A DNA stretch of 64,000 nucleotides, from the NCBI RefSeq assembly GCF_014705615.1, contig NZ_JACXJA010000027.1, positions 91,236 through 155,235 of the forward strand, written 5' to 3'. Shown one piece after another: positions 20,339 to 30,067 of this stretch; positions within the stretch are counted from its first letter, which is position 1, and each line of letters begins with the position of its first letter. The stretch is from Paenibacillus oceani (GTDB lineage Bacteria > Bacillota > Bacilli > Paenibacillales > NBRC-103111). The notes below the pieces were generated by a model. That model was not told where the DNA came from and did not search any database. It saw nothing but the letters and a program-made list of their open reading frames with translations. The position numbers and the translations under genes were made by a program.

Positions 20339-20947
20339 CTAATCCGAAGCTTGCTGCCCCTGGCGTGCCTTGCTCCAGAACCGGAAAATGAGCGCACAGG
20401 CCAGCAGGCTCGCCCCTGCGGAGAAACCAAGCACGATCGGTACATAACCCAAGTACCACACGCCTAAAACAGCGGTGAGCACAAGCAGCCACACTCCCAA
20501 ATAGACGAGCTCCCGGCCCAGCGAAGCGCCGATTCCGATATACAGCACTACTAACACGACCGCACGCAGCAGCTCGGCGACGAGCGGGGAGACGAGCTCC
20601 AGCCGTATGAACAGCAACGCGGCTGCGAGCAGCACGGCAGCTATCGCAGCGGGTAACAGCCAGCCGATCGCGGAGGCAGGGGCTGAAGCCGGAGCTGTAG
20701 TTTCGGCGGAAATTTCGACTGAAGCTTCTGCGGAAACCGCAGGCGAGTCTTTTCCTGCACCCCGCCACAGGAACAACGCACTTAGAACGACTGCCGCTCC
20801 CAGCAGCACATTACGGATCGTTCCGTGAGGGTCGAGCGGCCACAAGTATTGCAAAAATGAGCTGCCCATCCACTGGGCGCCCCAAATATACAAATAAGGA
20901 GTATACGAATATAGGCCGATCCGGTTAAAAGTAACGGTTGCTTTCAC
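20339..20947 (-). CDS. Hypothetical multi-pass membrane protein
   Basis: 202 aa with about five hydrophobic helices (NVLLGAAVVLSALFLWRG, IGWLLPAAIAAVLLAAALLF, LLRAVVLVVLYIGIGASLG, LVYLGVWLLVLTAVLGVWYLGYVPIVLG, ASLLACALIFRFW). A Glu/Ala-rich loop (residues about 65-90) separates helix 2 from helix 3. The start is taken as GTG at 20947, 8 bases after GAGG; GTG at 20956 is also in frame. No family was recognised. It stands alone between a repeat region and a divergent acetyltransferase remnant. Confidence 0.6.
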   Translation of the reverse strand: MKATVTFNRIGLYSYTPYLYIWGAQWMGSSFLQYLWPLDPHGTIRNVLLGAAVVLSALFLWRGAGKDSPAVSAEASVEISAETTAPASAPASAIGWLLPAAIAAVLLAAALLFIRLELVSPLVAELLRAVVLVVLYIGIGASLGRELVYLGVWLLVLTAVLGVWYLGYVPIVLGFSAGASLLACALIFRFWSKARQGQQASD

Positions 20948-21097
20948 GAATATCACCTCGAATTAACAACGTTAGCTTACTATTTGCAGACGGTGAAGTC
21001 AATTTCGGAGGACGGTACGAAGCGCGATCGACTAAAAAGGATATATTCGTGCCGCCGAAACTACTATAATGGAGATATATGGAATGGAGGTCTACCC

Positions 21098-21385
21098 ATG
21101 ACGTTAAAATTGGAGACCGCGCGATTGGATCTCCGGATGTTCGAATTATCCGATGCGGCGGCGGTTCAACAGCTAGCTGGCAGTCAAGAAGTGGCGCGCA
21201 CAACGCTTGCAATCCCGCATGCGGCCGCGATGACCAACAACCCGGCCTCCTCCAAAGTGATGGTCAAGATCGGGATGAAACCGGAGGGGGTATACCGGCA
21301 GCATGTTTTGAAGTGGGGACACTACGAGGATTTGGCTTTGTACGGCATGGTCCGTTCCGAGTACCTGGAGCGATATAAGCCGTAG
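21098..21385 (+). pseudogene. RimJ/RimL-type GNAT acetyltransferase with its middle deleted
   Basis: 95 codons remain, starting at ATG with GGAGG upstream. The N-terminus (LETARLDLRMFELSDAAAVQQLAGSQEVARTTLAIPHA) and C-terminus (NNPASSKVMVKIGMKPEGVYRQHVLKWGHYEDLALYGMVRSEYLERY) match the two ends of protein-N-acetyltransferase-like GNATs of about 180 aa. The acetyl-CoA-binding core (the R-x-x-G-x-G/A region) is missing between IPHA and NNPA. The frame is kept, so a short protein may still be made, but it should not bind acetyl-CoA. Confidence 0.75.
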
Positions 21386-21473
21386 CCATCAAGAGAAGCA
21401 TTCATTTGCAGATGCAGAGAAAGCTTGACGAGAAAGCTCTTTTACCTTGGGACCGAAAGGATAAAGTGCAGGG

Positions 21474-22505
21474 ATGAATCAACTAAAACGGGACAGATGG
21501 AACGGCTTGTCCGGAGAAGCGAAGGACGGCATCATGCGGGGGCTGTCCGGTGAACTCGCCCCGGGCTTCGCCTACATAGGCTTGGAAACTTTCGAACGGT
21601 ATGGGACAAGTGTGGAAACGGGTGTGTTCGAGTACGAGGGACGCCGGTTCGTATTTGTGCCGGGGGATGTCGTGAGGCTGGGATGGAACGGTTGGCAGCA
21701 GGGGATGGACGAGGCGACGCGAGAAGACCTGCTGGATGCGTTCGGTGAAAACGGCGTGGAGGATGTAGACGCGTTTCTCCAGGAGCAGATGACGCCGGTA
21801 CGGGAAGTTGTGATCGGACCTATGCTGGCCGAATGCGAGACACACTCCGCCGGATGGCGCGAAATTTCGGCGGAGGACGTTCCGGCGCTGGACGATTCCG
21901 AGATGACGGAACAGATGGAGCGGTTTAAAAAGTCTGACCTTGGCTCGTACGAGGTATATGAGAGTTATCGCTTGAAACGGGTGAACGGGGACATACGGGT
22001 CTATCTGTATGAGGAAGATGTCACCTGCGAGCAGTGGAGGGAGGATGCTTTTCGGGGAGGCTTCAGCCTGCCTACGGAGGACGAGTGGGAGTATATGTAC
22101 GGGGGAGGCTGCCGTACGTTGTTTCCTTGGGGAGACAGTTTCGATTACAGCATGAAGCTGAAGTATTTCGAAGAGCTGAGCGAGCTGGAGGCGGACGAGG
22201 CCGAGGCCGACGGGAGCGCGATACGGAGCGGAGACGGGCGTCCCTACGATCTGGGGCTTCCCAATGCGTTCGGGCTGATCTTCGCCGGAGATCCTTATCA
22301 GTACGAGCTGACGGAGGGCGGCAGCGGCCTTATGCCGAAAGGCGGAGACGGCGGCAGTATGATCTGCGGGGGAATGGGCCCCGTTGCCGGCTATCTGCCT
22401 GCGGCCGCCGTCTATTACCGCGATCCCTACAATACGGAAGCGGAATGGGAGGACTTGAAGGGGCATTCCCGTTACCGGCGGATTGTCCGGTTGTCAGAGC
22501 GCTGA
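21474..22505 (+). CDS. Formylglycine-generating-enzyme/SUMF1-like domain protein
   Basis: 343 aa, cytoplasmic (no signal peptide). The second half carries FSLPTEDEWEYMYGGGCRTLFPWGDSFD, the hallmark of the FGE-sulfatase fold, and a later GLPNAFGLIFAGDPYQYE segment. The N-terminal 150 residues (RFVFVPGDVVRLGWNGWQQGMDEATREDLL) look like the first part of the same fold. Cysteines are few (CETH, TCEQ, GGCRT, MICGG). I did not see the paired active-site cysteines of a true formylglycine enzyme, so this is probably a structural relative, not a sulfatase activator. The ATG is preceded only by a weak site. No sulfatase is nearby. Confidence 0.65.
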   Translation: MNQLKRDRWNGLSGEAKDGIMRGLSGELAPGFAYIGLETFERYGTSVETGVFEYEGRRFVFVPGDVVRLGWNGWQQGMDEATREDLLDAFGENGVEDVDAFLQEQMTPVREVVIGPMLAECETHSAGWREISAEDVPALDDSEMTEQMERFKKSDLGSYEVYESYRLKRVNGDIRVYLYEEDVTCEQWREDAFRGGFSLPTEDEWEYMYGGGCRTLFPWGDSFDYSMKLKYFEELSELEADEAEADGSAIRSGDGRPYDLGLPNAFGLIFAGDPYQYELTEGGSGLMPKGGDGGSMICGGMGPVAGYLPAAAVYYRDPYNTEAEWEDLKGHSRYRRIVRLSER

Positions 22506-22546
22506 CAGGGTTGAGTGCAGACCGCAAAATCATAACTGATTATTTA

Positions 22547-22580
22547 GAAAGACGGGAGAGGAAACGATCCCGTCTTTTTG
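22547..22580 (+). terminator. Terminator between converging genes
   Basis: AAAGACGGGA (22548-22557) pairs with TCCCGTCTTT (22568-22577), then TTG. The stem is flanked by A and T runs, so it can serve both the FGE-like gene and the convergent AraC gene. Confidence 0.8.
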
Positions 22581-22646
22581 CTGTTACAACCGATGTCGAC
22601 ATAGGCGGCTGCCCCCGTCCTGCAACGCCAAGCAAAGCTTGCCAGC

Positions 22647-23501
22647 TCACCGAACCGTATCGACCCGATGCCGCTTGGCGTACTCGCGGGGGGAGAGGCC
22701 GACCACTTTTTTGAAGATGCGGCTGAAATAAAATTCGTCTCCGTAGCCTACGCTATGGGCGATCGATTTGAGCCGGTAGTCGGACAAGACGAGCAGCTCC
22801 TTGGCGCGGTCCATCCGCAGATGCGTCAGGTAGTCGATCGGGCTGTAGCCGATTACTTTCTTGAACAGGCGCGAGTAGTGGCTGACGCTCAGTCCGGCGA
22901 GCTGGGCCAGCGATTCGAGCGTTAGCGGCTCCTGGTAGTGCTGCACCATGTAATCTTGCGTATGCTCGATGGCCGCGGTCGTGTCGCCGGCATTTTTCTG
23001 TGCGCGAAAATCTTGCAGCAGCGCCAGCCAAAATTCGTGAAGCAAAATTTTGCGGCGCATCGCCGTTATATGACCCCGCCGCTGCCACAGAACGAACAGC
23101 TGCTCCATCAAATAGATGAACTGCGGCGTATTTTGCAGCGAGTACATCCCCTGCAGCGGAAACGGACTTTCCGCAGAGCAGCGGGAAATCCACTGTTCCT
23201 TCTCTTCGTACGTTTCCGTATAATGAAAACGTAAAAAGTAATATTCGATCGGCTGTTCGGGATCGGTGCGGCGCTCCACCAGCATGCCGGGCGAGAAAAA
23301 GAACAGCTTGCCGGGCTCGGCCGGGTAATGGGTACCGTTGACGGTAAACGTCCCTTTGCCTTTTACGATCAGCCAAAAGGAATGGTGCTTGATCGAGCGC
23401 ATCGGATGCGCCCAGGTGGGTTCGCATTTTTGATGACCGATCAGCACGATGGAGTAGACAAGCCGGTTCAGCCTGGCGGCTATTTCCCCCGGTGTCAGCA
23501 T
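22647..23501 (-). CDS. AraC-family transcriptional regulator
   Basis: 284 aa. An N-terminal cupin-type sensing region (FWLIVKGKGTFTVNGTHYPAEPGKLFFFSPG) is followed by the C-terminal double helix-turn-helix (residues about 185-280: LESLAQLAGLSVSHYSRLFKKVIGYSPIDYLTHLRMDRAKELL and SVGYGDEFYFSRIFKKVVGLSPREYAKRHR). The ATG at 23501 is chosen because homologous regulators start near this point; AGGAG lies 13 bases upstream. It is divergent from mutY with 102 bases between. No sugar-uptake or hydrolase gene lies next to it, so the inducer and targets are unknown. Confidence 0.88.
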   Translation of the reverse strand: MLTPGEIAARLNRLVYSIVLIGHQKCEPTWAHPMRSIKHHSFWLIVKGKGTFTVNGTHYPAEPGKLFFFSPGMLVERRTDPEQPIEYYFLRFHYTETYEEKEQWISRCSAESPFPLQGMYSLQNTPQFIYLMEQLFVLWQRRGHITAMRRKILLHEFWLALLQDFRAQKNAGDTTAAIEHTQDYMVQHYQEPLTLESLAQLAGLSVSHYSRLFKKVIGYSPIDYLTHLRMDRAKELLVLSDYRLKSIAHSVGYGDEFYFSRIFKKVVGLSPREYAKRHRVDTVR

Positions 23502-23603
23502 ACGAAAACCTACGCTCCTTTCACCCGCAAGCTTCTTGCGGATCAACAACAAGATCAATCATACCAGAAACGGGATACGACAGCGACGAAAGAGGAGATT
23601 CGA

Positions 23604-24755
<1,152 letters not shown>

Positions 24756-24771
24756 ACCGGCGGGACAAGCC

Positions 24772-24822
24772 AAAGAGGCTGCGTATCGGCGCGAATTCGT
24801 CGCGGGATGCGGAGCCTCTTTG
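24772..24822 (+). terminator. Probable terminator of mutY
   Basis: AAAGAGGCT (24772-24780) pairs with AGCCTCTTT (24813-24821), with further pairing inside the loop (GGCGCGAA/TTCGTCGC). The T-run is short. Confidence 0.55.
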
Positions 24823-24953
24823 CGCTGCTCGCCTCAGGCTGCGATAGCGGCGCTTCTAACCGGTGCAAGTTCAGAGCTGAAGATTGGTTTGAACAAAGGG
24901 GAGTTGATGCTCGTGACGCCGGATGAAGCCGTAGGATAAGCTCTGGGATCGCA

Positions 24954-25115
24954 TCAGGCGCTGACGCGGCATCGTTTGCATACTTTGGCTTTGGCGCCGT
25001 TCTCCAGCGTTCGGGTATACAGCAGCTTGATGCGGGTGGCCCGGCAGACGGGGCATGTTCCTCGCCCTCTGGAGGGCAGCTTCCAGAGCGCTTTTCCGCG
25101 GTTCGATTTGGACAT
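24954..25115 (-). CDS. 53-aa zinc-ribbon-like protein
   Basis: A short gene on the reverse strand: MSKSNRGKALWKLPSRGRG, then a CPVC pair, TRIKLLYTRTLENGAKAK, and a CKRC pair ending CRVSA. Two CxxC pairs about 28 residues apart would bind one zinc, as in ribosomal-protein-like or nucleic-acid-binding ribbons. It is highly basic. GAGAGG lies about 12 bases before the ATG. Its function is unknown. I recall similar short proteins in other Paenibacillus genomes but cannot name a family. Confidence 0.65.
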   Translation of the reverse strand: MSKSNRGKALWKLPSRGRGTCPVCRATRIKLLYTRTLENGAKAKVCKRCRVSA

Positions 25116-25260
25116 ACCGGTTTCGTTCCTCTCTTAGGTTCATCGGGATTCGCTACATTGTATTCGGAGAACCGGCAAAACATGCGAAGCCCGGACTGAA
25201 GCAGCGGGAGGAGAAACGAACGTGCGGAGCGGATCGGATCGGCGGCTCTATCGGCAAACG

Positions 25261-25309
25261 AAAGCTCCCCGCCGGACGTTACGCAGAGTAACGATCCGGG
25301 CGGGGAGCC
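25261..25309 (-). terminator. Terminator of sodA
   Basis: GCTCCCCGCC and GGCGGGGAGC flank a loop that includes GTTACTCTGCGTAAC (a second stem). On the reverse strand the structure ends in TTTCG just after sodA. Confidence 0.75.
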
Positions 25310-25328
25310 GGAGTCCGCTTAGAGCGAA

Positions 25329-25943
25329 TTATTTTTTGGCGGCGTCGTAACGCTTGCCAACTTCGTCCCAGTTGACTACGTTCCAGAATGCGGCGATGTA
25401 GTCAGGGCGTTTGTTTTGATATTTCAGATAGTAAGCATGCTCCCATACGTCCAGGCCGAGGAGAGGCGTTTCGCCTTCCATGATCGGGCTGTCCTGGTTA
25501 GGCAGGCTGTACACTTTCAGCTTGCCGTCAGCGCTGAGAGCAAGGAACGCCCAGCCGCTGCCGAAACGGGTAGCGCCGGCTGCTGCAAATGTTTCTTTGA
25601 ATTTATCGAAGCCGCCCAGCTCGCTCTCGATCGCTGCAGCAAGTGCGCCTGTAGGCTGACCGCCTGCGTTCGGGCCGATCGTCGTCCAGAACAGGGAGTG
25701 GTTCGCATGGCCGCCGCCGTTGTTGCGAACAGCTGTGCGGATCGCTTCCGGTACAGCGTTCAGATCCGCGATCAAATCTTCGAGCGATTTGTCGTGCAGT
25801 TCCGGATGCTTGTCAAGCGCTGCATTCAGGTTCGTAACGTAGGCATTGTGGTGACGGTCGTGATGGATCTCCATCGTTTGAGCGTCGATATGAGGCTCAA
25901 GCGCGTTGTTAGCGTAAGGCAGTGGTGGCAATTGGTGTGCCAT
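25329..25943 (-). CDS. sodA: Manganese superoxide dismutase
   Basis: 204 aa. It converts superoxide to hydrogen peroxide and oxygen in the cytoplasm. Metal ligands are visible: the His in [12 protein letters not shown], the His in GHANHSLFW, and Asp plus His in [38 protein letters not shown] and GSGWAFL are typical of the Mn form. ATG at 25943 has GGGAGG upstream; the frame remains open further upstream without family sequence. A second SOD domain is encoded at 35400-36584. Confidence 0.97.
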   Translation of the reverse strand: MAHQLPPLPYANNALEPHIDAQTMEIHHDRHHNAYVTNLNAALDKHPELHDKSLEDLIADLNAVPEAIRTAVRNNGGGHANHSLFWTTIGPNAGGQPTGALAAAIESELGGFDKFKETFAAAGATRFGSGWAFLALSADGKLKVYSLPNQDSPIMEGETPLLGLDVWEHAYYLKYQNKRPDYIAAFWNVVNWDEVGKRYDAAKK

Positions 25944-26612
25944 TAGTAAGCCCTCCCTAAATATTGGATTTGTACAAAGACTATTATCCCTCATTTTGGA
26001 TCGTAAATCAACACTAAATATACATGTGAAACACTTATGTTTGAAAAGTTGCTCCGGGGTCCTCTTCCATTATGCCCACAATCGACAAAAAATGAACCGG
26101 CGTTATCCGCGATTTGCAGCTGTCCGGTTGAAGAGCCGGGGCCGTACCGGACGGGCCGGAATGAACCGGATTTTTCAGGATGACGGCGGCCGATATTAGA
26201 TCCGTTTGGATGACTCGTATATTTTCCAAACGGCTTTCATATTTTTAATTATTAGAACTTCCTGCTTAAGAGGGTGCGCCGTAGCCCTTCCGAACCATAT
26301 CCGGGAGAAAAGAACTAATGCCCGGCAACAAATAGAAGCAGCGGATAGAAGCGGCACGGAGCAGATCGCACAGGAATGCCCATGTTTCATCCGGCGATTG
26401 CAAGCAACTCTTTCCTGAGAAGGAAGTGAAATCGCTCTCAGTAAAGCGTTTTCTCACGAAATATCGAAAAAAACGAAACTTTTTAAGGTTTTGTTAAGGT
26501 TTAGGAAGGATTTCCTCGATTTTTGTCGTATTTGTTACGTTACAAGAAAAACTTCTGATCGAAGTGAACCATTCTTTATCGTTTACAAAAAACAAAACGG
26601 GGAGAGACCAAG
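25944..26612. other. Gap between sodA and the acetyltransferase gene
   Basis: Apart from the sodA promoter, about 600 bases without a supported gene. 26455-26590 is AT-rich (runs of T and A, AAGGTTTTGTTAAGGTTTAGGAAGG), probably the promoter zone of the next gene. No clear -35/-10 pair was picked. Confidence 0.4.
25983..26011 (-). promoter_or_regulatory. Sigma-A promoter of sodA
   Basis: On the reverse strand TTGATT (26011-26006), 17 bases, GATAAT (25988-25983). It lies 40 bases before the sodA start. Confidence 0.65.
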
Positions 26613-27041
26613 ATGTTCGTTCGACCTTTCCAATTGTCCGATTATGCGTCGATTACGACTCTATTTAGCGAAGTGTTGTCCGAATCGTGCTGCGAGGAAA
26701 CGATGGATGCCTTTGCTAAGCAGCTGTCTCTAGATCCGGAGCTGGTTCTCGTCTCTGTAGTGGACGACGAAATCGCCGGGATTATTATCGGTACGATCGA
26801 TCAACGCAATCAAGGATACTATTACCGAATAGCCGTAGCGAAGGAGCACCAGCGCAGAGGGATCGGCAAGACTTTAATTAACGGCCTGAAGAAAAAGTTC
26901 ACGCAGCGGAAGGTCAGCAAAATTCTCGTAACGGTGGACGTACACAACGAACCGATTCTCCCTGTTTATGAAGCGGTCGGCTACACCGACCATCATTTTT
27001 CCCGTTCTTACCGTCATTTAAGAATCGTCAGCGGCCGGTAA
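26613..27041 (+). CDS. GNAT-family N-acetyltransferase
   Basis: 142 aa. The acetyl-CoA pocket is in YYYRIAVAKEHQRRGIGKTLINGLKKKF (Q/R-x-x-G-I-G), preceded by beta strand LVLVSVVDDEIAGIIIGTIDQ and followed by ILVTVDVHNEPILPVYEAVGYT. The ATG follows GGGGAGAG. The acceptor substrate cannot be read from the sequence. It stands alone, with a sigma-A promoter for the next gene just downstream. Confidence 0.88.
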   Translation: MFVRPFQLSDYASITTLFSEVLSESCCEETMDAFAKQLSLDPELVLVSVVDDEIAGIIIGTIDQRNQGYYYRIAVAKEHQRRGIGKTLINGLKKKFTQRKVSKILVTVDVHNEPILPVYEAVGYTDHHFSRSYRHLRIVSGR

Positions 27042-27161
27042 CAGTCGTCTGCCTATCGGCGTTTCTAGGGGCATATCTTGAAGCCATTGCATTTGGCGAA
27101 GAGATATGCTTTTGTATTACATAACGAGTTTTTTTAAGAACGCACTTCGAGATTTATTAAA

Positions 27162-27190
27162 AAGACAATAACGGGTGGACGATATATAAT
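27162..27190 (+). promoter_or_regulatory. Sigma-A promoter of the Ntdp-lepB-rnhA-queG genes
   Basis: AAGACA (27162-27167), 17 bases, perfect TATAAT (27185-27190). The start codon follows 27 bases later. The four genes downstream are packed without gaps. Confidence 0.65.
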
Positions 27191-27217
27191 AGGAGTAGTT
27201 GTCAGAAAGGGCTTACT

Positions 27218-27769
27218 ATGAATCCATATTCCCCATATCAAATTAAAAGCTTCAAGCATGACGGTCATCTTCACCGGATGTGGATGCAGAACTGGCGGGT
27301 TCCGGACGCGCTGCTTGCCCCGGAGCATCGGGCCGAATCGATGATTGCGCTGATTAACTCTCAAACGCCGATCCGCGAAAGGGACGGCAAGGAATGGACG
27401 AGCAAGATTCCGTCGGTCACTTTTTTTATCCCCGGGGAATGGTACAACGTCGTCTCGCTTCTGGAGGATCAGGGTATCCGCTACTATTGCAACATCGCTT
27501 CGCCTCCCTACGTGAATGAAGGCGTCATTACTTACATCGATTATGATCTGGATGTCATCCGCACGCCGAACGGCACGATTCAGATCGTCGATCAGGAAGA
27601 ATACGAGCTTCATAAGCACAATTACCATTACTCCGATGTCGTGGAGCGCAAGGTGAAGCGGGGGCTCGAATCGCTGCTGGCGCGGCTGAAACGGGAAGGA
27701 CCGCCATTTTGCAACGATCAGGTGCTTGCCTACTACGAGCTGTGGAGAAACGAAGGGCCGGGGGTGTGA
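27218..27769 (+). CDS. DUF402/Ntdp-like nucleoside tri- and diphosphatase
   Basis: 183 aa. HDGHLHRMWMQNW, FIPGEWYNVVSLLEDQGIRYYCNIASPP and ITYIDYDLDVI are characteristic of the DUF402 family that includes B. subtilis YgaC and S. aureus Ntdp, metal-dependent enzymes cleaving nucleoside tri- and diphosphates. The conserved acidic cluster YIDYDLD would bind the metal. The stop is one base from the lepB start, so the genes are one transcript. The assignment is by motif memory. Confidence 0.85.
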   Translation: MNPYSPYQIKSFKHDGHLHRMWMQNWRVPDALLAPEHRAESMIALINSQTPIRERDGKEWTSKIPSVTFFIPGEWYNVVSLLEDQGIRYYCNIASPPYVNEGVITYIDYDLDVIRTPNGTIQIVDQEEYELHKHNYHYSDVVERKVKRGLESLLARLKREGPPFCNDQVLAYYELWRNEGPGV

Positions 27770-27770
27770 C

Positions 27771-28367
27771 ATGGGCACTTTTGAAAGCCAGGACGGACGG
27801 GAGACGGCACCAGCGGTAACAGCCGAGGAGCCGAAGGGACAAAGTTTGGCGGCGGAATTGTGGGATTGGACCAAATCGATTGCAGTGGCACTTGTCATTG
27901 TCATTTTGCTCAATTTGTACGTGTTCAATTTGTCTACGGTGAAGGGTCATTCGATGGAGCCTACGCTCCGGGAGAAGGAATGGCTGTTCGTCAACAAGTT
28001 CGTATACCTGGTAGGGCATCCGAACCGCGGCGACGTCGTTATCTTGAAGGACCCCGATATGCAGTCGGTAGAGAAGCAGTATCTGGTGAAGCGGGTTGTA
28101 GCGATTCCCGGCGATCAAGTGGAGATTCGCGGGGGCAAGCTGTACGTGAACGGAGAGACGGTGGCCGAGCCCTATACCGACATCAAGATCGAAGACGGCG
28201 ATCGCGGACCGGTCGTAGTCGAGGAAGGCCGTTACTTTGTAATGGGGGATAACCGGCACCAGAACGCCAGCAAGGACAGCCGCATATTTGGCACGGTATC
28301 GGAGAAGGCGATTCAAGGTCGTGCGGACTTCATCCTCTGGCCGATCGATCAAATGGGAGGTTTGTAA
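27771..28367 (+). CDS. lepB: Signal peptidase I
   Basis: 198 aa. A type II membrane protease that removes signal peptides outside the membrane. There is an N-terminal cytoplasmic tail (residues 1-40), one membrane helix (SIAVALVIVILLNLYVFNL), the nucleophile Ser61 in GHSMEPTL, the general base Lys107 in YLVKRVVAIPGD, and the C-terminal GDNRHQNASKDSRIFGTV box. The short tail and single helix are typical of Bacillus SipS-type enzymes. The start is taken at ATG 27771, directly after the upstream stop; GGGGG serves as a weak ribosome binding site. Confidence 0.96.
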   Translation: MGTFESQDGRETAPAVTAEEPKGQSLAAELWDWTKSIAVALVIVILLNLYVFNLSTVKGHSMEPTLREKEWLFVNKFVYLVGHPNRGDVVILKDPDMQSVEKQYLVKRVVAIPGDQVEIRGGKLYVNGETVAEPYTDIKIEDGDRGPVVVEEGRYFVMGDNRHQNASKDSRIFGTVSEKAIQGRADFILWPIDQMGGL

Positions 28368-28805
28368 GTGAAGGACGTCATGATCTATACGGACGGGGCA
28401 TGCTCCGGCAATCCCGGTCCCGGAGGCTGGGGAGCCATTCTGTTTTATGGCCAGCACCGTAAGGAAATGTCCGGCGGCGAGAAGCATACGACGAATAACC
28501 GGATGGAGCTGCTGGCCGCCATCGAAGCGATCGGCTCGCTGAAGGAAGCGTGCACCGTAAAGCTCTACAGCGACTCCGCCTATCTGGTCAACTGCTTCAA
28601 GCAGGGCTGGTTCCGGGGCTGGCTGAAGAACGGCTGGAAGAACAGCAAAGGGCAGCCGGTGGAAAATCAGGATCTGTGGAAGCAACTGCTTCAATTAATG
28701 GAAACGCATAAGGTGGAGTATATTAAAGTTAAAGGACATAGCGACAACGAGTTCAACAATCATTGCGATTTTTTGGCTCGGGAAGCGATCAAGCGCCTGA
28801 CATGA
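28368..28805 (+). CDS. rnhA: Ribonuclease HI
   Basis: 145 aa. It degrades RNA in RNA-DNA hybrids. The four acidic catalytic residues are visible: Asp in MIYTDGACSGNPGPGG, Glu in NNRMELLAAIEA, Asp in KLYSDSAYLV, and Asp in KGHSDNEFNNHCDFLAREA. The GTG start abuts the lepB stop, with GGGAGG 7 bases upstream. It has the bacterial RNase HI handle region (GWFRGWLKNGWKNSKGQPVENQDLW) that grips the hybrid. Confidence 0.96.
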   Translation: MKDVMIYTDGACSGNPGPGGWGAILFYGQHRKEMSGGEKHTTNNRMELLAAIEAIGSLKEACTVKLYSDSAYLVNCFKQGWFRGWLKNGWKNSKGQPVENQDLWKQLLQLMETHKVEYIKVKGHSDNEFNNHCDFLAREAIKRLT

Positions 28806-28815
28806 GGTGAGCGCC

Positions 28816-29991
28816 ATGGATGACGCGGGAAAGGCGCCCGGTACCTGGGAATACTGGGCAAGACTAAAAGAAGATATACGCGAGGCTGCGCCCTCGCTTG
28901 GAATCGACAAGATTGGCTTCGCGTCTGCGGAGCCTTTTATAGAGTTGAAGCAAATCCTGCTTCGCCACCGGGAGCTCGGGCGCGAATCCGGCTTCGAGGA
29001 GCCGGATCTGGACAAGCGTACCGATCCAGCACTTAGTCTGGAGCAGCCGCAGTCGATCGTGTCGATCGCGATCGCCTATCCGTCCAAGCTGGTGAACCCG
29101 CCCAGGTCGGAGCCCGGCGCTTACCGGGGGATCATCTCACGGTCGTCCTGGGGCGAGGATTATCACCGCGTGCTGCGCAAACGGATGGCGGCGCTTGAGG
29201 CGTTCATCCGGGAGCGGGTGCCGGACGCCCGTACCGAGAGCATGGTCGATACCGGTGCGCTGGCGGATCGTGCGGTTGCCGAACGGGCGGGGATCGGCTG
29301 GAGCGGCAAAAACTGTGCGATCATCACCCCGGAATGGGGATCGTGGGTTTATTTGGGCGAGATGATTACGAATATTCCGTTCCCGCCGGACAAGCCGATT
29401 ACGGATCAGTGCGGCGACTGTACGATCTGTATCGACGCATGTCCGACCGGGGCGCTGGTAGGTCCGGGGCAGTTGCATTCGAGTCTTTGCGTGTCGTTCG
29501 TGACACAGACCAAAGGCTTCGTCTCGGACGAGCTGATGCGGAAGATCGGCAACCGGCTCTACGGCTGCGATACGTGCCAAGTCGTCTGTCCTGTGAACAA
29601 AGGGAAGCACTGGGCGCATCAGCCCGAGCTGCAGCCGGACCCGGAGAAGGTGAAGCCGCTCCTGAAGCCGCTGCTGTCGATGACGAACAAGCAATTCCGC
29701 GAGCTTTACGGCGATATGTCCGCCTCGTGGCGCGGAAAGAAGCCGATTCAGCGCAACGCGGTTATCGCGCTGGGCAATTTCAAGGACGTGACAGCCGTGC
29801 CGCTGCTCGCGGGTCTGCTGCTGGAGGACGAGAGGCCGGAAATTCGCGGGACGGCGGCGTGGGCGCTCGGGCGTATAGGCGGTACGGAAGCGCTTGAGGC
29901 GCTTAAGCGCGCTTGGCCGAGGGAGAGCCATCCCGAAGCGGCCGAGCGGATTGGCTCCGCTCTTCAGGAACTGGAGGAGGGGGACGTATAA
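28816..29991 (+). CDS. queG: Epoxyqueuosine reductase
   Basis: 391 aa. It reduces epoxyqueuosine to queuosine in tRNA using cobalamin. SMVDTGALADRAVAERAGIGWSGKN is the family signature for the B12 pocket. Two 4Fe-4S clusters are marked by CGDCTICIDACPTGAL and CDTCQVVCPVNKG. The C-terminus (residues about 310-390) is HEAT/PBS-lyase-like (NAVIALGNFKDVTAVPLLAGLL, EIRGTAAWALGRIGG). ATG at 28816 has GAGG 8 bases upstream. A GTG at 28807 is less likely. It is the last gene of the lepB cluster. Confidence 0.95.
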   Translation: MDDAGKAPGTWEYWARLKEDIREAAPSLGIDKIGFASAEPFIELKQILLRHRELGRESGFEEPDLDKRTDPALSLEQPQSIVSIAIAYPSKLVNPPRSEPGAYRGIISRSSWGEDYHRVLRKRMAALEAFIRERVPDARTESMVDTGALADRAVAERAGIGWSGKNCAIITPEWGSWVYLGEMITNIPFPPDKPITDQCGDCTICIDACPTGALVGPGQLHSSLCVSFVTQTKGFVSDELMRKIGNRLYGCDTCQVVCPVNKGKHWAHQPELQPDPEKVKPLLKPLLSMTNKQFRELYGDMSASWRGKKPIQRNAVIALGNFKDVTAVPLLAGLLLEDERPEIRGTAAWALGRIGGTEALEALKRAWPRESHPEAAERIGSALQELEEGDV

Positions 29992-30067
29992 CCGTTTTCG
30001 GAAGTGCGCTCATAGACGCCCCGAATGAAGGGGCGGATGAAGTTTTTATGCTGGAAGGGGGCGCATC

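Noticed and set aside
27555..28694. A 379-codon reverse frame across Ntdp, lepB and rnhA
   Set aside because: It lies antisense to three confident genes; the composition is typical of a shadow frame.
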